Shown in pieces: positions 19,275 through 28,292 of a stretch of DNA of 33,770 bases. Below the pieces are notes generated by a model that was not told the DNA's origin, searched no databases, and saw only the letters and a list, made by a program, of their open reading frames with translations. Origin of the DNA: a virus. The stretch is taken from positions 1 to 33,770 of the IMG/VR virus record IMGVR_UViG_3300025141_000397. One strand, written 5' to 3'. Each line of letters starts with the position of its first letter. Position 1 is the stretch's first letter. The position numbers were made by a program, and so were the translations under genes.

Positions 19275-21620
19275 TTAACTTACCTTTACTGCTTTAAATG
19301 AGCTATTGGATGGTGATTTACTCATATTTGTAATCATATAGTAATCTCCAGACATTGCCGTTCCAAATAGCTTAATGTTTGAATCCCAATTTGAAAATGT
19401 TATTATATCACCTATCTCCAGGTCATTATATTTTGGAGTTAGGGTTATAAAATCTATTACGTTTTTCTGATCTTTAAATAATGTTTTATATGCGTCTGCT
19501 AATTGTGTTGCAGTTGTTGTATCTAAAATACCAAACGCATCAAGTTTTAGCTTTAATCGTTGATTGATTCCCGTGGTGCCAGTTCCGTAGCTAGTAGAAT
19601 CTGTATCATTTATAGAAGATTTAAAAGATTCTGATTGATAATCAAAATCGTAATTAATGGTAATGTCATTTTTTACTGCACTTATCGGTGTCTTAGAAAT
19701 ACTCTTTAATTGTATATCATTATAATCTACAGTTTTATCATCTTCATCGTATTCATCGGGGCGTTTTAATACTTTTATTTTAAACAATCCATCACCGCTT
19801 AAAAACACATACGAGCAGCATTGTTTCGCTATTCCATCAATTAATTCTTTTGAGTTAATAAATTTATAATTACTAAATGCAAATTTTATATCACCAACTG
19901 CATCATCAAAAACATTACCAATAGCTCCATTACTTGAAGCACCAGCTAAATCAAATGATTCTTCATCTATGTAATCTTCATTTAATCCGCACTCGCTTCT
20001 TAATATTTCTTCAATTATGTAGATAGGGTTTTCAATTAAAGCACCATCATCGTAGCCAGGATCGGCAGCACTTCCATTGCTATCATTTCTTGTTCCTACA
20101 GAACTATCAACGACTGTGGCATCTATCCAGGCTTCATATTCCCTACCTTTTCCAGAAAAATATATATAGTCTAAATTTTGTCCTGTTAAAGCGGTATCAA
20201 TTTCAGTATTAACAATTTTATACCCACCTGGATCATTGTGCGCACCGGTATATATCACTTCTCTTTGTAGAACTGGTCTTGTAAAACTTTGATCTGCTGC
20301 AAATTCTACCTGCAAACCAACTTGCCCTATAACCGCAGCTGAAGAACCTGAACTGTCAGTAATAGTAAGTTTTAAATCTGTTGAAGTTAAATCTAATGAT
20401 TCTCTTTGTGTTGCATCAAAAGCGGTGCTATGAAATGCAACAGTTTGAGTTAAATCTGCTGAAGTATTAAATGTTAAATCAACATTTGTGCCAGGATCAT
20501 CTATTTCAAAATCAGTTCCAATTCCATTTGTTGAAGAAGTAGTAAACATAATAATATCAACTTTACTTGAAGAAGTAAGCATTCCGCATTTAGGTATTTT
20601 AGGAAATCGTAATTCTATTGATTGCGATCCGCTAGAACATCCAAACTCTTCAACTGTTGAAAAATTGCGATCTATTAATTCATCTGTATTCGTTACAGGC
20701 CCAGCAGCTGAAATACTTAAAAAATCAAAATATCCAAAAAAAGTTGTACCTTTAAATTTTATTATATTTTCATCATCTGTTCCTGGCGTATCATCCGATC
20801 CAGCAGAAGCATTACCCACAATTACATTAGAACTTAAACATTGCAAGTATACATTGTTTAAACCCATATATACGTTATTAGCATGTAATTGATTTAGTTT
20901 AACATTATTATTTTTTGTTACCCCACCTATGTCTACATACGATTGATTCGTATCGGGCAAGGCATTTACATATCCACTAGAATCTTCTTTATCTACAACA
21001 ATCGCTGGAAAGCGAGATTTTACTATATGGTTTTCAAAGTCACCGAACCCAGCTGCTGACTGACCAAAATCTCCAAAAGACATCGGAACTGGTGAACCGT
21101 AATTGTTTTTTGGTGCATTGGAATAGGTTGAAGCATCTACTGAATGATATGGCACTTGTTTGTGATATCTAGAAGAATTGTCTAATAATGTAATTTGAAC
21201 TTTTTCTGTATCATATTTTAAGTCTCCACCGATAATACCAGTACCGATCATTCTAGCAGCAGTATCGTATGTGCCAGCCTGGGCGGTATTTTGAAATAAC
21301 TCCCATTTTCTATTTGCATAATTATTGGATGCAAACAAATCAGAAAATCTAACACCGTCTACAGATTTATCTGTATTGATTAATGTGATCGTCATGTTTG
21401 CTGCCGTAGGATTAAACTTGAAAAAGTTTAGTGACTGTTGCAATGTTCCCCAGGATGATACAAGTCCATGGTATATGTCACTTCCGTCTACACGATGAAT
21501 GTCAGAAACGCCTAAAAAATCAGAAGCACCTTCATCGGAATGATATAATTTTAACACCCAAAAGGCAGTGGTGTTTTTTATAGCTAGTGCATTGGATAAG
21601 CTAGTATCAAAACTAAGCAT
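19275..21620 (-). CDS. Large tail-tip / baseplate hub-like protein (781 aa)
   Basis: A 781-residue, Ser/Asp/Thr-rich protein. The N-terminal about 180 residues (FWVLKLYHSDE, SWGTLQQSLNFFKF, TITLINTDKS) resemble distal-tail or hub beginnings. A middle beta region follows, and a C-terminal hub-like part begins near IYIIEEILRSECGL, with KYNDLEIGDIITFSN near the end, as in tail-tip proteins of siphoviruses. It overlaps the tape-measure gene by 8 nt. It probably plugs the tail and carries receptor-binding parts. Confidence 0.7.
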   Translation of the reverse strand: MLSFDTSLSNALAIKNTTAFWVLKLYHSDEGASDFLGVSDIHRVDGSDIYHGLVSSWGTLQQSLNFFKFNPTAANMTITLINTDKSVDGVRFSDLFASNNYANRKWELFQNTAQAGTYDTAARMIGTGIIGGDLKYDTEKVQITLLDNSSRYHKQVPYHSVDASTYSNAPKNNYGSPVPMSFGDFGQSAAGFGDFENHIVKSRFPAIVVDKEDSSGYVNALPDTNQSYVDIGGVTKNNNVKLNQLHANNVYMGLNNVYLQCLSSNVIVGNASAGSDDTPGTDDENIIKFKGTTFFGYFDFLSISAAGPVTNTDELIDRNFSTVEEFGCSSGSQSIELRFPKIPKCGMLTSSSKVDIIMFTTSSTNGIGTDFEIDDPGTNVDLTFNTSADLTQTVAFHSTAFDATQRESLDLTSTDLKLTITDSSGSSAAVIGQVGLQVEFAADQSFTRPVLQREVIYTGAHNDPGGYKIVNTEIDTALTGQNLDYIYFSGKGREYEAWIDATVVDSSVGTRNDSNGSAADPGYDDGALIENPIYIIEEILRSECGLNEDYIDEESFDLAGASSNGAIGNVFDDAVGDIKFAFSNYKFINSKELIDGIAKQCCSYVFLSGDGLFKIKVLKRPDEYDEDDKTVDYNDIQLKSISKTPISAVKNDITINYDFDYQSESFKSSINDTDSTSYGTGTTGINQRLKLKLDAFGILDTTTATQLADAYKTLFKDQKNVIDFITLTPKYNDLEIGDIITFSNWDSNIKLFGTAMSGDYYMITNMSKSPSNSSFKAVKVS

Positions 21621-23283
21621 TATTTAGTTTTGCCCCTGTACCTGTTGCTCGATTTATTGCTGGGATCAGTTCATTGCGTACATAGTCTTCTTGAACTACA
21701 CCGCCACTGATGTTAATTGTTACTGCGCCACCGCCCTGGGGACCATTTATATTACTATCTGCGAGAGGGGTAACTTGTACATGCTCCGGACCGCTACCTT
21801 CACCGACCATCATCATCTGTGGTCCCGAAGTAATAAAGTCAGCACCGTATTTTGCACCTTGCATTTCATTAATTTGATTTTGTATGGTAAGTACATTTGC
21901 TAAACCGGAAGCCAGTACAGATGCACCAGTTATAAGTCCTAATATACCGCCTTGCGCTAGTGCTTTGTTAAAACCAGCATAAGCATTAATAACAGCAGAG
22001 CCTTGAGCAAGTCTCGCTGCTATCAAAGCATATTTTTTATTTGTTCCGGCTAGTTGACTTAAACTGGATAATAAATCAGCTCCACCTTTTAACTCTGCTT
22101 GTTTTCTTGCTTGTGTTAATTGAATTATTTTATTTTGAATTTCAATATCTTTTGTTCCTGCGATATTTTGACCAATTACACCTTCTTCTATTTGCTGTGC
22201 TAAATGCGCTCTTTCTTTTTGCAAAAGATTTATTCGCTCTAATGAACTAATAACACCATCATCTGATAAAGCATGATTAATATTTCTTTGCATATCAAGA
22301 GCTTGTTCATCTAAAAGAAGTTTTCTTCTTTGTTCTAATGACATATTTGTTCTACCAGCAGCAAAAGTAGCGGCTGCTTCTAACTTCATAAATTCAGCTT
22401 CAGCGGCTGCCCAAGATTTTGTCCATCGCTCTGCTATCGGCAATTCAGCAAAATTCTCCCATTGTTCAAAAAATAATGGCCACCTAGCTAATGACTCCAT
22501 TATAAATACTTCTGTTTCTTTCATGAATACTTTTAATGGTAGCGCAGTTTGACCCAATCTCTCATTCATATCACTAATGCGATTTTCCATTTGATCAATC
22601 TGGCCAAGTGTAGTGGATGCTAATTGCTCTGCTAATCCTTTAAAATTGTTATCTAATTGTTTTATAAGAAATGCAAATTCTTCTGCTGGGCCTTTTGCTC
22701 TGGCCATTTGCACACCGAGATTGTCAACTAAAACACCGCTACGAGATAATGCCCCTACTTGACCAGTAAAAGCCTTTCCAAGTTGTAAAGCAATGCTAGT
22801 AAGGCCATCGCCACCGGTTCCCATAGCTGCTGCCATATCCAGCATTCTTGGTGTTAATTCAGCGATCGCGTCTTCGTTTAATTGGAATGTGGACAGCATA
22901 GCCATACCAGATATGATCTGTTCATCACCAAAAGTGGTGACTTTTTGCAGGGCGGCTGCAAGGTTAATAAGTTTGTCCGCACCGTCCTCTGATGCTGTAG
23001 TTACATTTCTAAGAGATGCTCTAAGCCTAGTTTCTGCTTCTATTTGTTTTTTGTAGGCTTCTACAGTCTTATTTATTGCTACAATTATGGCACCAAATGC
23101 AAATGTTGCTAGTAAGAGATCATTACGCAGTTTGGAGAATCCAGCTCTAAGTTTTGCTGTAGTTTTACCTGCCTTATTGGCTCTTCCCACATAAGTTCTT
23201 GTCTGTCCATTTAATTTGTCAAATTCTTTATTAGCTTGCTGAAAGCCTTTAGTTCTTACTTCAATAATAAATCTATTAGCCAT
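21613..23283 (-). CDS. Tape measure protein
   Basis: A 556-residue helical protein: basic start (NRFIIEVRTKGFQQANKEFDKL), long Ala/Gln/Glu-rich helices, a hydrophobic stretch near 52-70 (LLLATFAFGAIIVAINKTV) and another near 430-465 (QGGILGLITGASVLASGLANVL), with a Gly-rich end (NGPQGGGAVTINISGGVV). It follows the G/GT chaperone pair and precedes the tail-tip genes, which fixes its identity. At the usual roughly 1.5 angstrom per residue this would mean a short tail of about 80 nm. Confidence 0.88.
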   Translation of the reverse strand: MANRFIIEVRTKGFQQANKEFDKLNGQTRTYVGRANKAGKTTAKLRAGFSKLRNDLLLATFAFGAIIVAINKTVEAYKKQIEAETRLRASLRNVTTASEDGADKLINLAAALQKVTTFGDEQIISGMAMLSTFQLNEDAIAELTPRMLDMAAAMGTGGDGLTSIALQLGKAFTGQVGALSRSGVLVDNLGVQMARAKGPAEEFAFLIKQLDNNFKGLAEQLASTTLGQIDQMENRISDMNERLGQTALPLKVFMKETEVFIMESLARWPLFFEQWENFAELPIAERWTKSWAAAEAEFMKLEAAATFAAGRTNMSLEQRRKLLLDEQALDMQRNINHALSDDGVISSLERINLLQKERAHLAQQIEEGVIGQNIAGTKDIEIQNKIIQLTQARKQAELKGGADLLSSLSQLAGTNKKYALIAARLAQGSAVINAYAGFNKALAQGGILGLITGASVLASGLANVLTIQNQINEMQGAKYGADFITSGPQMMMVGEGSGPEHVQVTPLADSNINGPQGGGAVTINISGGVVQEDYVRNELIPAINRATGTGAKLNNA

Positions 23284-23608
23284 TATTCATCTCTCTTTTT
23301 CTCATTTCACATGCTTCTAACTCTTCATTAATTACTGAAAGGATGACTGAGCGATCATAGGTCATATCATCTAGGGAAGCTGCTGGTGGGATGTTTAACC
23401 TTTTGGCTGTAATATACTCATTAATATACATCTGCGATTCTTGGTCTAAGAAATATTGAGGATTAGCGAAAAGGGGAATATTATAATAAAGATTCTGACC
23501 TGGAGAGAATTTGCGTTTTTTATCTTCTGCCACTACTCTGTCTACCTCTTTCCAGATTTCTTTCTCATTGTACTTAATTTGTTTATAAAGGGTGGGGCTT
23601 TTCGCCAT
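23276..23608 (-). CDS. Tail assembly chaperone, T part (made as G-T fusion)
   Basis: A 110-codon frame from ATG 23608, but open upstream to the slippery site at 23698, so a -1 shift from gene G would give a 227-residue GT fusion including a 30-residue linker (DLTIRINTWFSYFGWGDDHP and onward). No convincing RBS precedes ATG 23608, which favours expression by frameshift. The T part is charged and helical (LYKQIKYNEKEIWKEVDRVV). In lambda and relatives the G and GT proteins load onto the tape measure protein, the next gene here. Confidence 0.82.
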   Translation of the reverse strand: MAKSPTLYKQIKYNEKEIWKEVDRVVAEDKKRKFSPGQNLYYNIPLFANPQYFLDQESQMYINEYITAKRLNIPPAASLDDMTYDRSVILSVINEELEACEMRKREMNNG

Positions 23609-23691
23609 GTAAGGGAAAGAGTGTTCTTTTGTAGGGAACGGATGATCATCGCCCCACCCGAAATAACTGAACCAAGTATTTATTCTTATGG

Positions 23692-23958
23692 TTAAGTCTT
23701 TTTTTTACTAGGTCCTTTATAATGTTGATATACATCAGACAATACTTCATCAACGTCATTGTCATCAAGATGGCCAAGTTCTTTTTCAGAGTCTTTAAAT
23801 GCGTATTCACGCACCCATTCAAGAATATCAAAGAACTTTTCCTGGCTTACATCTCCATCACTAGCCACAGTTTGAATCTCCATACGATGCAGTTTCCTAC
23901 GATCTGGAAACTTCATTTCACGGATATTAAATTCTCCGTGAGAGGTCTTTATTTTCAT
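23692..23958 (-). CDS. Tail assembly chaperone, G part
   Basis: An 88-residue protein (MKIKTSHGEFNIREMKFPDR, then acidic helices ending HLDDNDVDEVLSDVYQHYKG) lying between the tail tube and tape measure. This is the usual size and place of the short chaperone. It ends four codons past a run of eight A, where ribosomes can slip to the T frame. Confidence 0.82.
   Translation of the reverse strand: MKIKTSHGEFNIREMKFPDRRKLHRMEIQTVASDGDVSQEKFFDILEWVREYAFKDSEKELGHLDDNDVDEVLSDVYQHYKGPSKKKT
23698..23704 (-). promoter_or_regulatory. -1 ribosomal frameshift heptamer (A AAA AAG)
   Basis: On the minus strand the zero frame reads agt aaa aaa aag act taa. The heptamer A AAA AAG fits X XXY YYZ, and the -1 frame continues without a stop from GAC (23698) through the T ORF to 23276. 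A classic site for tail-chaperone frameshifting. Confidence 0.85.
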
Positions 23959-23996
23959 TTTTTAACCTTCAGTTTAGGCTGGCATCAATAATTTTA

Positions 23997-25007
23997 TTAA
24001 GTAAGTAACAAATACATTAATTTCCCAGCACCTGTTGCTGTGGCAGTAAAAGGAAGTTCTACAAACACTCCCTCTTCCGAAGCAAGATCAACATTATGAC
24101 CTGTATATTTAACAGTTGGAAATTCAAAGAATATTTTACTGGCACTACCTCCTTGCGATGTCCCATCATCCCCAACAAGAATAGCTTTACTTGTTCCAGC
24201 TAACCAAAATGGTTGTTGAGCAACAACCGTATCATCCATTTTAACATTTAAAGATCCAGTTATTTCTAATCTATCTCTTATATACTCTTGTGGTTCTCCA
24301 TCATTTGAATTAGCAACAGCAAATCCAACTCTTGCAGCAGGATGGCTAATGGTAAATGAAAATGCTTTAGCCGTTACCTGGGTAGTTGCTATTTCAATAG
24401 CATGACAATCAAATAACCCAATATTAAAAGCTGTATTATCAGCAGTAGATCCATCTGTTACAGCATTAGTATCCACTTTAGGTCGAAATCCCGACCATAG
24501 AGTACCGGATGCTCTCAATCGACCGCCATTTGTTCCAGCATCCATCGATAAAGTAAGTTCAGTTACTACAGCAGAGTGCATTACTCTTGTTTCTGAAGCA
24601 TCTGGGTTTACTATACATAATTGCAATGTATTAGCAGAACTTGCACCAACTACATAATCAGTAGCATGTGTGGCTGCACCTGTTACATTTATTAAACTTG
24701 TTGCAGTAGCTTCTACAGAAGATTTAACTAAAAATTGTAATATTTCTTCAGAATCAACAAGCCAGTCAAAAGACCAAGAATAGGTCCCACCGTTTCTAGT
24801 GCTAAATAAATCTTCTTCTCTAAGGACTTTTTGTCCGGTTCTTGGTATAAATTCTTGTATTACTCCAGCACTAAAATCTATATCATTTACAGTATCTAAA
24901 TTCCATCTATGAAGAGAAGCATCTGCTTCCTGGGTTTCTATCCCAAAGTTTACCGCATCATGTAAACCGACATAAACTAAAAATTGATTTCCTGAGTATG
25001 TAGCCAT
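23997..25007 (-). CDS. Major tail tube protein
   Basis: A 336-residue beta-rich protein beginning MATYSGNQFLVYVGLHDAVN, with many Thr/Ala/Gly strands (YSWSFDWLVDSEEILQFL, TELTLSMDAGTNGGRLRASG, FSFTISHPAARVG). Length, composition and position just before the tail chaperones identify it as the tail tube subunit. The middle with DRLEITGSLNVKMDD resembles tail tube folds. Its ATG shares a base with the stop of the 57-aa gene (TAATG). Confidence 0.85.
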   Translation of the reverse strand: MATYSGNQFLVYVGLHDAVNFGIETQEADASLHRWNLDTVNDIDFSAGVIQEFIPRTGQKVLREEDLFSTRNGGTYSWSFDWLVDSEEILQFLVKSSVEATATSLINVTGAATHATDYVVGASSANTLQLCIVNPDASETRVMHSAVVTELTLSMDAGTNGGRLRASGTLWSGFRPKVDTNAVTDGSTADNTAFNIGLFDCHAIEIATTQVTAKAFSFTISHPAARVGFAVANSNDGEPQEYIRDRLEITGSLNVKMDDTVVAQQPFWLAGTSKAILVGDDGTSQGGSASKIFFEFPTVKYTGHNVDLASEEGVFVELPFTATATGAGKLMYLLLT

Positions 25008-25180
25008 TATTTATCTCCATTTACTTCTTTAATCATTTTATTTTTTATTAATTTTTTAGGTGCTTCTGACAATTCCACACTTTCACCTCTACATAATTTT
25101 GAATGATTTTCATTACCAAGTCCTTCAAAATCATTAAAAGCATCTACGTCAAAAGATTTTGTTGCTTTATATTTTTTCAT
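25007..25180 (-). CDS. Small charged protein before the tail tube (57 aa)
   Basis: ATG 25178-25180 and its stop both form TAATG overlaps with the neighbours, so it is almost certainly translated. The 57-residue product (KKYKATKSFDVDAFNDFEG, a Glu/Ser middle, then a Lys-rich end) looks flexible. It begins much like small phage structural adaptors of the KYKALKDF type seen beside capsid or tail genes. Function unknown. Confidence 0.65.
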   Translation of the reverse strand: MKKYKATKSFDVDAFNDFEGLGNENHSKLCRGESVELSEAPKKLIKNKMIKEVNGDK

Positions 25181-25581
25181 TATTCTGTCACCGTACAGTT
25201 AAATTGTAATACAGCATTGTCTTTATTGTATATAACCGATTCAATACGGCCGTCATGCCATTTATAAGAACTACTCGGACTATATGCTGTATTATTTTGA
25301 ATTAATTTTTTCATCTTTTCAGCAATCTCTGTTACCTTTTCAACGCTATTCTTTGCATAATTACCATCTGGGTTAAATTGATAACTAATATTAATTGCAT
25401 AATCTCGTGATTGCCCATCCGATAAAAATCCAATTAATGTATTATCTATTGGAGTTATTAAAAAACTCTGATTTCCTTTATGTTCATCATAACACAATGG
25501 TATTTTAAACTCATCACTAATTATTGTGTGTAATGAATCAATAACATTGTCATAGGTTGTATTCGTATATGTTATTGCCAT
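25180..25581 (-). CDS. Neck / tail-completion protein, paralogue 2 (133 aa)
   Basis: A 133-residue protein sharing a continuous pattern with the gene upstream (25593-26087): (I/V)P-x-x-(Y/F)DEH-(K/H)-GNQSF(L/V)I-x-P, DGQSRDYAI versus SGQEREYAV, a helix with KKLI-x-NN, then W-x-(N/D)GR(V/I)ES(I/V) and QFNCT. This alpha-beta layout, between head-tail connector and tail tube, matches tail-terminator or tail-completion proteins. Position-based function; the paralogy is directly visible. Confidence 0.7.
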   Translation of the reverse strand: MAITYTNTTYDNVIDSLHTIISDEFKIPLCYDEHKGNQSFLITPIDNTLIGFLSDGQSRDYAINISYQFNPDGNYAKNSVEKVTEIAEKMKKLIQNNTAYSPSSSYKWHDGRIESVIYNKDNAVLQFNCTVTE

Positions 25582-25592
25582 CTCATATATCC

Positions 25593-26087
25593 CTAATTAG
25601 ACGACACTTCCCTAGATGTGCAATTAAATTGTATTTCCGATAGTAAGGATTCTTCATCCCTAGTGGTTGCAATAGATTCTACACGACCATTATACCAATT
25701 ATTATCATAGCTAATATTGTTAAAAATTAACTTCTTTACTCGTTCATAAGTCTCTGCTGCTTGTTTTATATGATTCCGATTAAAACTTCCACCAGATAAT
25801 AGTTTATGTTCGATCATAACGGCATATTCCCGTTCTTGACCGCTGTTAAAGAGCTGTTCCAGGTTATCTTCTAGTGGTCTAATCACAAAACTTTGATTGC
25901 CGTGATGTTCATCAAAGTAAATTGGAACATAGAATTCATTAGCTAATAGTTTATGTAGCTTTTGAATAACACGAGAATAGATAACATTCTCAAATCCATC
26001 AAAAGGTGGTGGCCATACATAACCTTCTAAATTCCAGAAGTTGGTAATATCTTCCCATTTTGATTCTTCTATTCTGTATAAAGCCAT
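25593..26087 (-). CDS. Neck / tail-completion protein, paralogue 1 (164 aa)
   Basis: A 164-residue paralogue of the following gene, with a 30-residue N-terminal extension rich in Trp/Pro (WNLEGYVWPPPFDGF). The shared core covers about residues 35-160. Its start overlaps the connector gene stop (TAATG). Siphoviruses usually have one head-closure protein and one tail terminator here; these two related copies may have split the roles, or form a hetero-oligomer. Confidence 0.7.
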   Translation of the reverse strand: MALYRIEESKWEDITNFWNLEGYVWPPPFDGFENVIYSRVIQKLHKLLANEFYVPIYFDEHHGNQSFVIRPLEDNLEQLFNSGQEREYAVMIEHKLLSGGSFNRNHIKQAAETYERVKKLIFNNISYDNNWYNGRVESIATTRDEESLLSEIQFNCTSREVSSN

Positions 26088-27073
26088 TATCTATAGATCT
26101 GTGCTGATTTTACACTCCCAATAGGAATGTCAGAAGACTGGAAAATTATTGACCAAGAATCTGAGGACGAATATAAGCCTTCAGAAAATCTTATTTTTGC
26201 TCCGTATGCTAGTGGCTGATAACTTCCATCTACTTGTTCTGCTGATACTACTGTATCCATACCAATGCCATTGTCATTCTTTGCTTTCACTTGATAATAA
26301 ACTGGACTTGTAGTGCCAGCAGTAAAAGTACCGCCTGTTGTTATGGATACGCGCACATCATCCCAATCTACTCCAGGTGGTCCGATAAGTTTTACGTCTT
26401 CTATTACACCAGTAGTGTTTGCATTTACGCTAACATCTTGTATTACCCCACCTTCCGTTCTCCAGGAAGTTTCATTCCATAATACATATTCTTTTTTCCG
26501 CAACCGATCTAATAAACCATCGCCCTCTGGATTGGTAATTCTAGATTCAATCTCTTCTGCTTTTTCCGGATCATAACTTCTAATTAAGTCCGCAACGGCC
26601 AAGGCAGCGTTACAGCGCACCAATATCCAATCGTAATTTCTTTCACTAGCACCTTGCGCCTGGGAACGCTTACGTTTGTAAACTGGTCTATTTAAATATG
26701 ACCGAATTCTGTCTGCTTGTTCCTTGCATACAGTACCCTTTAAATCATCCCAATCTTGTCCGCTTTCAAAAACTATAGAGTTTAATGCAGAGGTAGAACT
26801 TGATGCCAGGTAGAACTGAATACTGTCCGTTGCTTCTTGGTATCTCCAACCGTTATCTCCGGCTGGCTTTGATCCAGCTTCGGTGCCTAGATCTTGGCCG
26901 TCCTTAAATAGGACACTGCAAAATCCAGAATTGTTTAATTGATATACGTTAGCCGACCCTTCTGCTACCCAATTCGGACTTAGTACACGCTTTCGATCAT
27001 AACTATCGATTGTACTTAAAATAGCCTGGAGATCGGTACTGTTATTACAAAATGCTTCGTATCTACTGCTCAT
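26087..27073 (-). CDS. Head-tail connector-like protein (328 aa)
   Basis: A 328-residue protein. The part around residues 110-200 (CKEQADRIRSYLNRPVYKRK, ILVRCNAALAVADLIRSYDP, RLRKKEYVLW) looks like the helical adaptor of the gp6/gp15 type that binds the portal. The C-terminal about 120 residues are beta-rich (GGVIQDVSVNANTTGVIEDV, GTTSPVYYQVKAKND, DSWSIIFQSSD), like an attached Ig or decoration domain. The unusual length reflects this fusion. It sits before the neck paralogues. Confidence 0.65.
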   Translation of the reverse strand: MSSRYEAFCNNSTDLQAILSTIDSYDRKRVLSPNWVAEGSANVYQLNNSGFCSVLFKDGQDLGTEAGSKPAGDNGWRYQEATDSIQFYLASSSTSALNSIVFESGQDWDDLKGTVCKEQADRIRSYLNRPVYKRKRSQAQGASERNYDWILVRCNAALAVADLIRSYDPEKAEEIESRITNPEGDGLLDRLRKKEYVLWNETSWRTEGGVIQDVSVNANTTGVIEDVKLIGPPGVDWDDVRVSITTGGTFTAGTTSPVYYQVKAKNDNGIGMDTVVSAEQVDGSYQPLAYGAKIRFSEGLYSSSDSWSIIFQSSDIPIGSVKSAQIYR

Positions 27074-27249
27074 GCTTGTGCCGTTTCTTCCTTGAAATCA
27101 AAGTTTTCAAATTCTATTATTTCTGGACATTCCATGTGTTTAATTAACTTTAATATCCTATCCACATCTGGACTTTGTGATGTTGCTAAGTTCTTTAACC
27201 GATCCAAGTCTTTAAAAAACTTTTTAATATCTGTTACTGCAACTACCAT
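27070..27249 (-). CDS. Small hypothetical protein (59 aa)
   Basis: ATG 27247-27249; its stop overlaps the connector start (ATGA). The 59-residue product begins MVVAVTDIKKFFKDLDRLKN, continues with a helix DVDRILKLIKHMECPEI and ends acidic. The coupling to the next gene supports it. No family recognised. Confidence 0.6.
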   Translation of the reverse strand: MVVAVTDIKKFFKDLDRLKNLATSQSPDVDRILKLIKHMECPEIIEFENFDFKEETAQA

Positions 27250-27268
27250 CTATATATACTTATATCGT

Positions 27269-27733
27269 TTACTTGATCAGCTTTAACCAATGTTCGTGAG
27301 TAGCCTTTCCCTGCTCCGTATTATAATATTTCTTATAATAGAGCCATTGCTCGTCTAAAGTCTTCGGTAATGGTTTTGGGACCCGACGGTAGTGGAGCCG
27401 CGCGAACGATATCATAGCCGCTAAATTGGTTTCCAATATCCATGCCCAATCCTTTTCATTCGGAGCTGTGAAATAGGATAGCTTAACGCAACATGCTTCT
27501 GCAACTTTTCTCATTAACTCTTTACGATACGAAAGATAATTGGTGATAACGTCTACAGCGACCCAAGGCTCGCACTGTGCCATTCCGCAAGCTGGACCTT
27601 TAAGCTGTCGGATGTACTTTAACTGGCTTTCAACCTTCATGGTTTTAAGCACTAAGTCAGCAGCATCCTTAGAGTAAAGGTCTAGCTTCTCTAAAACTCG
27701 ATCAATTAAATCTTTTAATTGTTTTTCGTTCAT
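27269..27733 (-). CDS. Endolysin-like protein (lysozyme/transglycosylase type)
   Basis: A 154-residue protein with a pattern I associate with phage muralytic or lysozyme-like proteins of marine phages: MKVESQLKYIRQLKGPACGMAQCEP (a Glu followed about 20 residues later by GxxQxEP), then ISFARLHYRRVPKPLP and WLYYKKYYNTEQGKATHEHW. The conserved Glu could be the catalytic acid. It follows membrane proteins that look like holin candidates. The assignment is moderate; a structural role is the alternative. Confidence 0.6.
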   Translation of the reverse strand: MNEKQLKDLIDRVLEKLDLYSKDAADLVLKTMKVESQLKYIRQLKGPACGMAQCEPWVAVDVITNYLSYRKELMRKVAEACCVKLSYFTAPNEKDWAWILETNLAAMISFARLHYRRVPKPLPKTLDEQWLYYKKYYNTEQGKATHEHWLKLIK

Positions 27734-28029
27734 TTATTATCGGAACGTAAACCGCGCACAAACTCTGAGATACCATTAGATACAATATTGTCGATTGCAT
27801 CCACTATCCAGGGTTCTATGGTTTTATTCCATATGCCTTTGGTCATTTTCCATTTAGCTAATCCTAGCGTACATGCTACACCAGCACCATACATCATTAA
27901 GCCGAACTTTGCTTTAATTTTATCATTAGGAATCTTCTTCAATATCCATGCGATACCTATTGCTGCTACACCGCCAGCTGCATATTGTGCTGCTTGTGCG
28001 CCTACTTTTGCTACTGCCCATTCTAACAT
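27730..28029 (-). CDS. Membrane protein in the lysis cluster (99 aa)
   Basis: A 99-residue protein with hydrophobic segments at about 14-31 (QYAAGGVAAIGIAWILKK) and 42-56 (FGLMMYGAGVACTLGLA) separated by a basic loop, then a charged tail. Two membrane helices plus location directly before the endolysin-like gene (4-nt overlap) are holin-like, though no family is recognised. Confidence 0.55.
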   Translation of the reverse strand: MLEWAVAKVGAQAAQYAAGGVAAIGIAWILKKIPNDKIKAKFGLMMYGAGVACTLGLAKWKMTKGIWNKTIEPWIVDAIDNIVSNGISEFVRGLRSDNK

Positions 28030-28031
28030 AG

Positions 28032-28292
28032 CTATCCTTTCGTAAATAAATAGCCGAATAGAGAAGAAAAGATTGTGGCTACTGTAACGCCTATGGCTTT
28101 AATACCCGACATGTTCCCTTCTAATGTTCTTACTCGACCATTTTGTTCTTTTACTAATACTTTTATATCATCTATAGATTCTTTTACATACATAATATCT
28201 TGACTATGCTTTGCGTTCAATACAGCCAGTTCTTCTAATCGAGATTGAACTATAGAACGATAATCGTCAACTTGCTTCTTGTTCATGCCCAT
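28032..28292 (-). CDS. Coiled coil plus C-terminal membrane anchor (XhlA/holin-like)
   Basis: An 86-residue protein: about 50 residues of charged coiled coil (SRLEELAVLNAKHSQDIMYV, then DDIKVLVKEQNGRVRTLEGN), then a C-terminal membrane helix AIGVTVATIFSSLFGYLF ending KG. This matches the XhlA-type accessory of holins. It overlaps the upstream gene end by 26 nt, and the second Met (two codons in) is an alternative start. Confidence 0.6.
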   Translation of the reverse strand: MGMNKKQVDDYRSIVQSRLEELAVLNAKHSQDIMYVKESIDDIKVLVKEQNGRVRTLEGNMSGIKAIGVTVATIFSSLFGYLFTKG

